DNA from: Parabacteroides faecalis | GTDB taxonomy: Bacteria > Bacteroidota > Bacteroidia > Bacteroidales > Tannerellaceae | Length of the DNA: 64,000 nucleotides | NCBI RefSeq assembly: GCF_022809355.1 | Contig: NZ_JAKZMM010000004.1 | Coordinates: 1-64,000, forward strand | Direction: 5' to 3' | Shown here: piece after piece, positions 36,491 through 45,548 of the stretch | Numbering within the stretch: the stretch's first letter is position 1 | How the letters are laid out: the number at the start of each line of letters is the position of its first letter | Program-made: the position numbers and the translations under genes | The notes under the pieces: generated by a model | Databases searched by the model: none | Told to the model about the DNA's origin: nothing | Seen by the model: only the letters and a program-made list of their open reading frames with translations

Positions 36491-38068
36491 TTAGAAGTGA
36501 TTCAACGCCAAAGCTGTGGTATCCTGGTACTGCTGCTGCAGTTCCACCAGTTTCTTTTCCAACTGACGGGTAATCTCTTCGTAACCCGGCTGGCCGTAAA
36601 GATTCTTCATTTCCGACGGATCTTCCTGCAGGTCGTATAATTCCCACGCATCGATGTCGTTGTAGAAATGGATCAGCTTGTAGCGATCTGTGCGGACACC
36701 ATAATGGCGCTTCACTGCGTGTTCAGCCGGATATTCGTAGAAGTGATAATATAAGGCATCGCGCCAGTGAGCAGGTTTTTCTCCTTTCAGGAACGGCAGG
36801 AACGATTCACCGTGTATGTCTTTAGGAATTTCCACACCAGCCAGTTCCAGAATGGTCGGCGCATAATCGATATTTTGGACGAACGCATCCACGTCTCCAT
36901 GAATACCACCCGGCAGACGCACCAGCAACGGTGTACGGAACGACTCTTCATACATAAAGCGTTTGTCGAACCAGCCATGTTCGCCCATATAGAAACCTTG
37001 GTCGGAAGTATAGACAATCATTGTGTTCTCTAATAGTCCGGCTTTCTCCAGATAATCCAGTACGCGACCGATATTACGGTCCACCGAATGGATCACCCGC
37101 AGATAATCCCGCATGTACTGTTGGTATTTCCATTCAGCCAATGCCTTGCCGGAAAGATTCGCCTTCTTGAATTTCTGGATGATCGGATCGTAGTGAGCAT
37201 CCCATGCCTTCTTCTCTTCGGGTGTCATGGTGTCGTACATGTGGCGCCCTACTTCTTCCAATCCGGTTGTCGTATGGATTTCGTTCTCTTTATCTGCCAT
37301 CTTCAGATCGTAGACCAGATCCATATCCTTGAAGATGCTCATCTCTTGGACTGCAGCCGCCTGACGACCTTCATAATCGTCGTAGAAGTTATCCGGCAGC
37401 GGGAAAGTCTTGTCGCTGAAAAGCTCCAAATCTTGCAAATCCGGCATCCAGGTACGATGCGGAGCCTTGTGATGAAGCAAGAGGCAGAACGGTTTGCTCT
37501 TGTCACGCTGGTTCTCCAGCCAGTCGATAGCTTTGTCGGTGATAACATTCGTCGCATACCCTTTTGAGGTAATCTCTTCGCCGTTCTTGATAAACGGTGC
37601 GTTGTAATAAATACCTTGTCCGATCAGGATTTCCGAATAATCAAATCCGGTAGGAGCGGAGGTCAGGTGCCATTTCCCGATAATTGCTGTCTGGTATCCT
37701 GCTTTCTGCAATAACTTCGGGTACGTCTGCTGACTACCGTCGAAAGTCGAGCTATTATCAGTAAAGCCATTCGCATGACTGTGTTTACCTGTCAGCATAC
37801 ATGCCCGACTGGGACCACTGATAGAATTGGCCACAAAACTGTTGGTAAAACGTACACCCTCGTTGGCAATCCTGTCGATATTAGGCGTCTGGATAAACCG
37901 GTTATCATACGCGCTGATTGTTTGGTACGAATGATCGTCCGACATGATGTAGAGAATGTTCATCGGTTTCTTCCCTGTCTGCTCGTCAGACTGTGCTTGT
38001 TTGTTGTTGCACGCGTAGAAAGGCAATGCCAACACCGGCAGCGTAAGTAGCCATTTGTTTGTTTTCAT
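36491..38068 (-). CDS. Family S1 sulfatase, serine type, lipoprotein
   Basis: It removes sulfate from glycans. The lipobox lies in ALPFYAC (Cys20 from the ATG at 38068), which is preferred over the ATG at 38083. Metal-binding MSDDH comes first; the maturation motif is SGPSR at 84-88, so formylglycine is made from serine by an anaerobic maturase (anSME) not seen here. The region YTSDQGFYMGEHGWFDKRFMYEE and overall length (525 aa) resemble GlcNAc-6-sulfatases such as subfamily S1_11, but this is a guess. It has its own promoter at 38118. Confidence 0.9.
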   Translation of the reverse strand: MKTNKWLLTLPVLALPFYACNNKQAQSDEQTGKKPMNILYIMSDDHSYQTISAYDNRFIQTPNIDRIANEGVRFTNSFVANSISGPSRACMLTGKHSHANGFTDNSSTFDGSQQTYPKLLQKAGYQTAIIGKWHLTSAPTGFDYSEILIGQGIYYNAPFIKNGEEITSKGYATNVITDKAIDWLENQRDKSKPFCLLLHHKAPHRTWMPDLQDLELFSDKTFPLPDNFYDDYEGRQAAAVQEMSIFKDMDLVYDLKMADKENEIHTTTGLEEVGRHMYDTMTPEEKKAWDAHYDPIIQKFKKANLSGKALAEWKYQQYMRDYLRVIHSVDRNIGRVLDYLEKAGLLENTMIVYTSDQGFYMGEHGWFDKRFMYEESFRTPLLVRLPGGIHGDVDAFVQNIDYAPTILELAGVEIPKDIHGESFLPFLKGEKPAHWRDALYYHFYEYPAEHAVKRHYGVRTDRYKLIHFYNDIDAWELYDLQEDPSEMKNLYGQPGYEEITRQLEKKLVELQQQYQDTTALALNHF

Positions 38069-38117
38069 AGGCTGATCTTTCATGATTAATTATATAAATG
38101 AGTTGATAATAGAGATA

Positions 38118-38125
38118 CAAAGGTA
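38118..38125 (-). promoter_or_regulatory. -7 element of the sulfatase gene
   Basis: The minus strand reads TACCTTTG, about 50 nt before the ATG at 38068. The gene can thus be expressed apart from the upstream susC operon. Confidence 0.6.
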
Positions 38126-38160
38126 ATAAATCTGTGCGAAGCATCTATCATATTTAGTAA

Positions 38161-38206
38161 ATAAGCCTGTTATTCTCCGTTTGTTTACGGGGAGCAACAG
38201 GCTTAT
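38161..38206. terminator. Hairpin between oxidoreductase and sulfatase genes
   Basis: ATAAGCCTGTT (38161-38171) pairs perfectly with AACAGGCTTAT (38196-38206), with a further inner stem CTCCG/CGGGG. There is no long T run, so it may be a terminator or an mRNA-stabilising hairpin at the end of the susCD operon. Confidence 0.6.
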
Positions 38207-38228
38207 GCTATTGGAATGACTTGTTATA

Positions 38229-40097
38229 TTACCGAACGACCGGCTTCTCTTTCAGTGTACCTCCTTCATTATATTGCTGGTTGTTGGGTAAACCTTTCTG
38301 TCCGACACCTTCTTTCATCAACTCTTTCAATTCCGGCAAGTGAGACTGATAGACACCACGCGGATTCACCTGGTATTTCTTACAGATGGAAGCAGCCATG
38401 CCGACTACTTCGCCCATCATTCCGGTTGTTCGCATGACACGTACCGTTCCCAAGGCGACATGTGTCACACTGATATTCCGGCCAGCCATGAACAAGTTAT
38501 CAATGTTGCGTGAATACAGACAGCGATACGGAATCGGATACGGATAAATGTTGATATGTTTGGCAATCGACTTGAATTCCTGACCGGGGAAATTCTCAGT
38601 ATTCTTCGGATCTGGATAATGCAAATCGATACTCCACGTAGAAGCCGCCGAACCGTCTTCGTGAACCACATGCTTCCGCAAGTCTTCTTCTTTCAGAATA
38701 TAATCGCCCATCAACCGGCGTGATTCCCGTTTTCCGGAGATATAAGCCACCCATGCCAGCTTTCTATTCTTATAGACATCGTTTTCCTTCATCTCATTCT
38801 TGAGATAACTCCAGTTGGAATAAACCACCATCAATCCATAGTCTCGGATACGTTCGAAATCCTTGATCTGGTCGTAGTTCATACCCGTTTCCCAAGTCCA
38901 TTCACCCATTGTTACCTTTTCACAATTCTTCTCATTGAAATCAACTCCATATTCAAATTGTGGAAAAGAAGAAGGCTTCTTTGTGTCTTCCGAATACCAT
39001 TGCACGGAAGCACCCATTGTCATTTTATCCGCCTGTTCCGGAGCTGTACTTTCTCCGAATTCATCCCGACTTTCACGTCCCATCCGATAATCGGCACCAG
39101 CCAAGTAACCGATGGTTCCATCACCTGTACAATCAGAGAATAAAGGTGCTTCGAAACGTTTCTCTTCACCTGTCTCAATATGCTTAGCGATGACAGCTGT
39201 GATGCGATCTCCTTCTTTCTCTACAGCGATCGCACGATAATTGGTGAATAAGGAAACATTCTTTTCCTTCAACAACCAATCCATCTTCTTTTGATCCTCA
39301 TAATAATCGGCTGGCTGAGCATTACCACCTCGAGTCGGGCCAAATTCTTTCTGTAAATTCCCTAATTCTTTATAAGGACCGGCTTCGATACGTCCACCCA
39401 AGTGAACGCGAATTTCCGAACTGTTGTTGCCTCCTATTACCGGACGGTCATTCAGTAAGGCTACCTTGCAACCTAAGCGGGCAGCTGAAACGGCGGCACT
39501 CATTCCGGCAATACCTGCACCTACGACTACCAAATCATATTCTCCGGCTAATGGAGCTTCTGCCGGAAGGTTCAACTTTTCCCGCCTAAACTTTTCCAAG
39601 GCTGCTACATCCGATGGAGGAACGGCTCCTTCTTCGGTTGTGAAGTAAATGGCATCACACCGCCCGTTGAAGCCTGTCAGGTCATGCAAACGCAGTTCCG
39701 TATTCACATCCTTGATCGTCACTTTCCCGGCTGCTTGCCACATCCAAGTATTCCCTTCGCACCCCAGTGGTGAAGCCAATTTCTTGTTACCGACATACAA
39801 GCTGAATTTTCCCGGTCCTTCTCCATCTTTCCAAGGCGAAGTCCAGTTATATGTCCGTACATATACATAATACGTTCCTTTTTCCGGGAAGGTCACTTCT
39901 GTTTGTGCGTCTTCTACCGGTTCACCCATTCCATGTGCCATCAGATAAGAAGACCCCATCAGGTCCATGAACTGTTGGTCAACTACCCAACCGCCTTTCT
40001 TAGCAAAACTTTCTGCCTCGATAAAGAGGTTGGCTGCAGGAAGAGAACTGAAACTAGCAAATAAAAATAAAATATTTGTAAATAGAATCTTTTTCAT
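38229..40097 (-). CDS. Secreted FAD-dependent oxidoreductase
   Basis: A Sec signal lies at about 1-22 from the ATG at 40097 (ends SLPAAN). An N-terminal beta-rich domain (about 25-145) looks carbohydrate-binding-like. The FAD domain begins with VVVGAGIAGMSAAVSAARLG (about 184-203) and NDRPVIGGNNSSEIR, the FAD_oxidored family pattern. The C-terminus carries the second FAD contact (NLFMAGRNISVTHVALGTVR). Export of such an enzyme in a sulfatase-containing locus suggests an oxidation step on the sugar or on a linked group; no substrate can be read. The frame also has an ATG at 40109 that overlaps the preceding stop. Confidence 0.85.
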   Translation of the reverse strand: MKKILFTNILFLFASFSSLPAANLFIEAESFAKKGGWVVDQQFMDLMGSSYLMAHGMGEPVEDAQTEVTFPEKGTYYVYVRTYNWTSPWKDGEGPGKFSLYVGNKKLASPLGCEGNTWMWQAAGKVTIKDVNTELRLHDLTGFNGRCDAIYFTTEEGAVPPSDVAALEKFRREKLNLPAEAPLAGEYDLVVVGAGIAGMSAAVSAARLGCKVALLNDRPVIGGNNSSEIRVHLGGRIEAGPYKELGNLQKEFGPTRGGNAQPADYYEDQKKMDWLLKEKNVSLFTNYRAIAVEKEGDRITAVIAKHIETGEEKRFEAPLFSDCTGDGTIGYLAGADYRMGRESRDEFGESTAPEQADKMTMGASVQWYSEDTKKPSSFPQFEYGVDFNEKNCEKVTMGEWTWETGMNYDQIKDFERIRDYGLMVVYSNWSYLKNEMKENDVYKNRKLAWVAYISGKRESRRLMGDYILKEEDLRKHVVHEDGSAASTWSIDLHYPDPKNTENFPGQEFKSIAKHINIYPYPIPYRCLYSRNIDNLFMAGRNISVTHVALGTVRVMRTTGMMGEVVGMAASICKKYQVNPRGVYQSHLPELKELMKEGVGQKGLPNNQQYNEGGTLKEKPVVR

Positions 40098-40109
40098 GAT
40101 GTTACTCAT

Positions 40110-41183
40110 TTATTTTAAAGGTATGTGAACATTATAGGTATTATCATAATTCTCAGAAGGAGAAACTGCAAGAAATAATGCTTTTGGAATTCCTTTATCT
40201 AAGAATAATTGAGGACGTTCTAAGTATGCAACAGTATCTGTTTCCCCTGATTCCCAATGTAAACATAAATCAGAGACAAAGAAATGTTTAGCAAGTTCCC
40301 AGTCTGTAGAATTTTCAGAAGTGAATAAAGCTAAGGAACGTCCTTTACCTGTAAAATCTCCTTTCATATCTTTGACAATAGCATAATAACTCCCATTTTG
40401 ATACCATACAAAAGGATCTTCTGCTGGAAAATCTGATTCTTCTTTTGTAAATATGGGTTTGGGATTTTTAAGAAAAGGACCTATAGGAGAATCTGAAATA
40501 GCAGTCATATGTACAACTGGACCTCCAAAAGGAAGAGGATTCTTTTTAGCTACAGCTTTATATACCATTAAGTATTTACCATCAGGCATTTCTGCAATTG
40601 ATGGATTATTGGTTGCTAAAGCGTCGAAGGCCGTAGAATCAGGTGATACATCTACAAGCGGACGATCAAAACGTTTCCACGGTCCATAAGGAGAGGATGA
40701 AACAGCAACTCCAATTCGTTGGCTATTTCTATGAGACCAATTCAATGAGTTTTTTATATTTATACCATCACCACAGTTTCCTGTATAGTATAGATAATAA
40801 TTGTTATCAAACTTATGAATGGTTGGATTATGTGTTGTTGTTCCATCCCAAAAAGAGTTTCCTCTTGCAGGCAAAGCAATATCAGAAAAAGTATATGGTC
40901 CTAATAAACTATCAGAAACGGCATGAGCTATTTCTGAATGTGTGACCCAAGCCATAAATCCCAGTTCCTTTTTCCATCGAGAGTAAAATAAATGATATTT
41001 GTTATCATCTCCTTTGATAGGGGATGCTCCCCAAATATAATAAAGACTATCTTTTAATATAGCCTGTTGTGGGATCGGTTGCAGCATTGATGCAATATCT
41101 GGTTGGACCGGAATAGATTGATGAATTCCCTGCTTACATCCGATAAATCCTAACAATATTAATAAGATGATAACATGTTTCAT
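40110..41183 (-). CDS. Five-bladed beta-propeller glycosidase-like lipoprotein
   Basis: The lipobox LLGFIGCK places it at the outer membrane. The mature part (about 340 aa) has repeated blades: YIWGASPIKGDDNKYHLFYS, HNPTIHKFDNNYYLYYTGN, NNPSIAEMPDGKYLMVYKA and AEDPFVWYQNGSYYAIVKD. This is the layout of GH43/GH117/sucrase-like enzymes. The precise family is unclear. Base composition is more AT-rich than the genes downstream. It lies 72 nt after the unknown 830-aa gene and immediately before the oxidoreductase gene. Confidence 0.78.
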   Translation of the reverse strand: MKHVIILLILLGFIGCKQGIHQSIPVQPDIASMLQPIPQQAILKDSLYYIWGASPIKGDDNKYHLFYSRWKKELGFMAWVTHSEIAHAVSDSLLGPYTFSDIALPARGNSFWDGTTTHNPTIHKFDNNYYLYYTGNCGDGINIKNSLNWSHRNSQRIGVAVSSSPYGPWKRFDRPLVDVSPDSTAFDALATNNPSIAEMPDGKYLMVYKAVAKKNPLPFGGPVVHMTAISDSPIGPFLKNPKPIFTKEESDFPAEDPFVWYQNGSYYAIVKDMKGDFTGKGRSLALFTSENSTDWELAKHFFVSDLCLHWESGETDTVAYLERPQLFLDKGIPKALFLAVSPSENYDNTYNVHIPLK

Positions 41184-41255
41184 ATTAAATATTTTACAGA
41201 AAATAATTCCTTATATTCCTTTTGAAATCAACGGATACCAATAATACCCAATTTA

Positions 41256-43748
41256 TTATCTATATTCCAACCATGTAGTTGCATTCGTATTCTTATTGGT
41301 TATAAAGCGAATCCATCTTGCTTCAAACGTTGCTGGAAAATCATATTTGACAGTTTCTTCTGGTTTAACGGAGAATTCTTTATATTCCATCCAATCTCCG
41401 TTTCCTGTTGGATCTACTTCAACTGTAAAAGTAACAGTCTCTTTAGAATCATGCTTTAATTGCATGCTCTTTTGATCATAGAAAGCAATTAAATAAGGAT
41501 CGGATGGTGTTCCTGCTTTGACTGCAGACTCTTTCCAAGGACCTCCTTGACCAACAGGTTTACCTAAGCTCCATAAATCATCAATGACACCAGCCCATAC
41601 AGCTGCCTTACCGTCATCCGAAACGATGATGTGTGGGTTATCTTTTCCTTCTTCAGGAGAGATACCTGTCATCAATAGCATACCTCGATAAGATGCGTAG
41701 TCGTTTATTTGATATTTGTGACTTGAGATAGGCCTTATTTTGGCATAACCATCGGCATTTTCTGCAGGTAATTCATAGAATGTTCCCATGCAACTGAATA
41801 GATCTCGTTCTGTTGCAACTTCTCGACAGATGCGTAGAAGACCTTTATTGGTCATGGATTTATAAACCTGATTGCCTAAAGGAATCCGCCAACGGCGATT
41901 TTGATCATCAATAATCAGTACAGACCCGTCATCGATTTCGATTACTTGTTGTGGAATGGCAAATTTAGAACGGATAAAATCTGCTGTTTGTGGATCTTCT
42001 TTCTTAACTAATTCTAAAGTTTCGCTCATTTCATAATAACCGGATTCTGTTACTTCTCCATTCTTCTCGGATGTAGCTAATAATCCTAAAGCTCTACGAT
42101 TATTCCCTAGTCCATATAACAAACCTCCTAATTTCTCACTTTTATCGGCTGTACTTAAACCTGCAAATATGGGATTAGCAGTCGAGTTTCTGTTATCTTC
42201 TGTAGCATAAGAGAAAGAAACAGTGGTGATCGTATTCTGATCAACAGAAACGCGGATCCATTCGCCTTCCTCTTTGTCATTAAAGGAGACTAATGCAGAT
42301 TTACCAGGTTGTACTGTAATGGATTGTAAGATATTCCAATTGTTAGTTCCATCTTTGTCTACCTCAAATGTATATTTGACAGGTAGTTTTCCTTCATTTT
42401 TTATCCATCCGTTTCTTTTGCTCCATCCGCTGAATAAGAAAGGTTCAGACGTTTCTCCTGCTTTAATAGATTCTTTAGCCCAAACTGCACCTTCAGCGGT
42501 TGCAGGTCCTAATTCGTCCGGTTTAGTTAGAGAAGTAAACCATAAATTGGAGTTTGATTGACCAGGACCTTCAATATTCCCTTTGGCTTTACGTTTGTTG
42601 AGAAACTCTTTTTGTGCAGAATCATCACAACCAAATACCAACTGATCTTGCCAGCGTGTAAAATCTCCAATGACTTTTAAGTATGCAGATCGAGGTCGAA
42701 TACCTGCAGTGTTTTTTGTACAGAATGTTGCTGGGAATTTCCAAAACATACCATGCATAGTCATCAGATAATCAGGTTTAGAATCAGTTCCAATATTCCT
42801 GATTCGTGGCCATTCTGTATTCCAACCGTGTGCACCGTCATAGCTATGACTGGCTTTTGGCAGTCGATAAAAAGACCATCCGGTTTTGGCATCTCTGACT
42901 CCTAAGATAACAGACTTATAATCCCAACCGGTAGCCCAAATCGGATCTGTTTGCGGATTGGAATTTCCATAAATACCGCCAGGGCCTGTTATTTCGGTAA
43001 ATTGATTTCTACGGACAACTTTCCAATCTTTTCCATTCCATTCAGCCAGACATCCAGCTTCGACATCAAATTTCTTCAATGCTTCTTGCGTTCCTTCTCC
43101 ATTATTTGAAAAGATCATGACACCTTGTCCAGAATACAAACCTTTACCATGTACACCAGGTAATAAGGCATTGATCGGTCCTGCGTCAGTGTCGTTCTTT
43201 TTCTGTTGCTTTTTATTTCCATCCTGATATAATTCTTTTACTTCAAGAGAATGAACATCTACTTCATAAAATCCTTCTTCCATGGTCCCATAATAGATCT
43301 TGTTTTCAGGATCTGTTAAATGTCTGGCATTACCGGTATGCCGTCCAGACATTTTTTCATAAGGAATAACTCTTACATTCCCTTTCTGATCAATAGCGTA
43401 CGGGCCAATGAATAACTGATTACTTTCTTGATGAATCATACGATTAGCCGGTGTACCTCCAATACTTTCTTTATAGACTGTTTGTTGATAATCTGATGAT
43501 ACAGAATATAATTTATCGGAAGATCCATTGGGCAAATGTGGACCGTACGTAATTACCCATAAACGATCGGCCCATGGTACGACAGCTCCTGTACCACATT
43601 CTCCTTCATTGTTATAATAAGCTAGTCTTGGATAAATACCTGAAATAGAATCTGGAACTGTTTTCTTTTGTTCTTGCGAAGAACAAGAAGAAAGTAGAGC
43701 AAAAAGCAATAATGTTCCTGGTAGTTTATAATTTAATATATTCTTCAT
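41256..43748 (-). CDS. Large exported lipoprotein of unknown function
   Basis: This 830-aa protein has a lipobox in ALLSSCSS (Cys22). The first 350 residues look like a beta-propeller (RLAYYNNEGECGTGAVVPWADRLWV opens it). Two later segments of similar design (about 455-510 and 770-825) each end in the pattern EEGEWIRVS or FEARWIRFI, like discoidin or other beta-sandwich sugar-binding modules. I do not recognise a catalytic family. Position between susD and a glycosidase makes it a surface enzyme or glycan-binding protein of the locus. Confidence 0.75.
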   Translation of the reverse strand: MKNILNYKLPGTLLLFALLSSCSSQEQKKTVPDSISGIYPRLAYYNNEGECGTGAVVPWADRLWVITYGPHLPNGSSDKLYSVSSDYQQTVYKESIGGTPANRMIHQESNQLFIGPYAIDQKGNVRVIPYEKMSGRHTGNARHLTDPENKIYYGTMEEGFYEVDVHSLEVKELYQDGNKKQQKKNDTDAGPINALLPGVHGKGLYSGQGVMIFSNNGEGTQEALKKFDVEAGCLAEWNGKDWKVVRRNQFTEITGPGGIYGNSNPQTDPIWATGWDYKSVILGVRDAKTGWSFYRLPKASHSYDGAHGWNTEWPRIRNIGTDSKPDYLMTMHGMFWKFPATFCTKNTAGIRPRSAYLKVIGDFTRWQDQLVFGCDDSAQKEFLNKRKAKGNIEGPGQSNSNLWFTSLTKPDELGPATAEGAVWAKESIKAGETSEPFLFSGWSKRNGWIKNEGKLPVKYTFEVDKDGTNNWNILQSITVQPGKSALVSFNDKEEGEWIRVSVDQNTITTVSFSYATEDNRNSTANPIFAGLSTADKSEKLGGLLYGLGNNRRALGLLATSEKNGEVTESGYYEMSETLELVKKEDPQTADFIRSKFAIPQQVIEIDDGSVLIIDDQNRRWRIPLGNQVYKSMTNKGLLRICREVATERDLFSCMGTFYELPAENADGYAKIRPISSHKYQINDYASYRGMLLMTGISPEEGKDNPHIIVSDDGKAAVWAGVIDDLWSLGKPVGQGGPWKESAVKAGTPSDPYLIAFYDQKSMQLKHDSKETVTFTVEVDPTGNGDWMEYKEFSVKPEETVKYDFPATFEARWIRFITNKNTNATTWLEYR

Positions 43749-43826
43749 ATTATGCTAATTGTATTTTTTTTGAGGTCTAAATTAGAAATAACCTCAAAAT
43801 TTTTGAGGTTATTTCTGATATAATAT

Positions 43827-45545
43827 TTAGTATCCTTCGTTTTGTTTTAAATTTTCATTAATAAGAATTTCTTTAGTTGGTATAGGCCACAGATACTGTC
43901 TGTCATTCCATAATCGTTGGGATAGAACAGCTATTTGCCCTGCAGATTCCATTGCTGAAAAATCAGGAATACCATCTTCATCAATTTGCGGTGTACTTGG
44001 CCAGAACCATCCTCCTTGGCTGGTGACTTTTTCGATTAGTAGCGATGAAGGATACAATAAACCATAACTTTTATTTGTTAAAGCTTTTGAAGCCAAACGC
44101 CATCGAATTAAATCCATATATCTTAATCCTTCGTATGCTAATTCCATACGTCGTTCAGTCCTTAAAATTTTGCGGAGTTTATTTTGGTCTTTTTCTGTGA
44201 CTGCAGGATATGAGTCCGTCGCAGAAATATCAACTCCATAAGCTCTAGCTCTTACTTGGTTAATTGCGTCCAAAACACTTTGATCAATTTCGTTTAATTC
44301 GATTTTAGCTTCAGCATACATAAGTAATACATCAGCATATCGAATAATTATTTTATCAGGATCGACATCCATACCATTAGCTAACCATGTTTCATCAATA
44401 CCTTTTTTCCAGATTAACCCGTTAAAAGATGCATATTGAGCATTAGCTCTAGTATCATTGTTCTTTTGCATTTTCCCCGTATTAAAGTTCATAACTTCTA
44501 AGGCTTCAGGGTGAGGATTATATTCGTATCCTAAGTGCCTTGAACCAAAAGCTACAATTGTTGCGGTACAACGAGGGTCTCTGTTTTTGAATGGATCGTG
44601 AGAATCAAATAATGGTGATTCATCAATTGGAAGTCCGTCCGTACAAGTATACGCTGCTAATAAATCCCAAGATGGATCCATTGCAGCCCAACCTCCTGGA
44701 TTTCTAGAGATGGCATTTAGGACTGTTCCATTACCTATAGTTATTTTATCCGCAACAGACCGAGGAATGGCAAAAATTGTTTCTTCTGTATTTCTAGTAG
44801 TAGATAAAAATAGTTCAGAATAATTAGGATATAAATTGTATATTCCTAATTCCATGCAGGCTTTTGCTGCCTCAGCTGCAATTTTCCAGTCACCCATATA
44901 AAGAGCAAATCTGGCTTTTAAAGCTAATGCAGCTCCCGAAGTTGCTCTCTGTGAACTTGAACCACTGTAAGATATTGGCAATCCTGCTGCTGCTTTATCA
45001 AAATCTTCATAAACAAGAGGTATGATTTCCTGTTTTGGAGTTCTTCCAATATTGAATGCCTCATCAATGTCTATTACTTCATCGACATAAACAACATCTC
45101 CAAAGTGTGAAATTAAACTGGCATAGCGAGAAGCTCTTAAAAAAAGAGCTTCAGCTGTATATTGATTAATCTTGGCTTCAGAAATACCTAATGAAGCAGC
45201 TTTTTCCATATTTGCTAAAATTGTATTAGCTCTTGCTATAGCTTTGTATTGATTAGACCATAAGTCGGTAACAGATCCATCTTGACCAGTTAAAGTTCCA
45301 TTGACTATAGATGAATTTGTTTCTCTATAAACATAATCATCAGTCCATTCTTCTTTATCTAATGGCCAAAATTCATGTCTATATCCATCTTTTAAGGCCA
45401 TTTCAATTTCAGTTTCGCTTGAATACCAATTTTCACTGGAACCTTGGGCCAAAGGATTTAGATCTAATTCATAACAACTTGTTAAAAAATAACTGCTAAG
45501 TCCGGTTAGTAGTAAACCTACAATATATTTTTTCATCTTATTCAA
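43827..45545 (-). CDS. SusD/RagB-type glycan-binding lipoprotein
   Basis: This is a surface lipoprotein that binds oligosaccharide and closes the SusC channel. The lipobox is YFLTSCYE. Tetratricopeptide-like helices and the SusD C-terminal domain (LRTERRMELAYEGLRYMDLIRW at about 476-497) are clear. At 572 aa it has the usual size. Only 3 nt separate it from susC. The start may be 45545 or the Met at 45536. Confidence 0.95.
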   Translation of the reverse strand: MNKMKKYIVGLLLTGLSSYFLTSCYELDLNPLAQGSSENWYSSETEIEMALKDGYRHEFWPLDKEEWTDDYVYRETNSSIVNGTLTGQDGSVTDLWSNQYKAIARANTILANMEKAASLGISEAKINQYTAEALFLRASRYASLISHFGDVVYVDEVIDIDEAFNIGRTPKQEIIPLVYEDFDKAAAGLPISYSGSSSQRATSGAALALKARFALYMGDWKIAAEAAKACMELGIYNLYPNYSELFLSTTRNTEETIFAIPRSVADKITIGNGTVLNAISRNPGGWAAMDPSWDLLAAYTCTDGLPIDESPLFDSHDPFKNRDPRCTATIVAFGSRHLGYEYNPHPEALEVMNFNTGKMQKNNDTRANAQYASFNGLIWKKGIDETWLANGMDVDPDKIIIRYADVLLMYAEAKIELNEIDQSVLDAINQVRARAYGVDISATDSYPAVTEKDQNKLRKILRTERRMELAYEGLRYMDLIRWRLASKALTNKSYGLLYPSSLLIEKVTSQGGWFWPSTPQIDEDGIPDFSAMESAGQIAVLSQRLWNDRQYLWPIPTKEILINENLKQNEGY

Positions 45546-45548
45546 ATT

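Noticed and set aside
36408-36647. N-terminal extension of the antitoxin into the sulfatase gene
   Set aside because: It would overlap the end of the sulfatase gene, and the promoter and ribosome binding site point to 36407.
40110-41183. Firm assignment to GH117 or GH43
   Set aside because: The propeller fold is clear but family-defining catalytic residues could not be placed with certainty.
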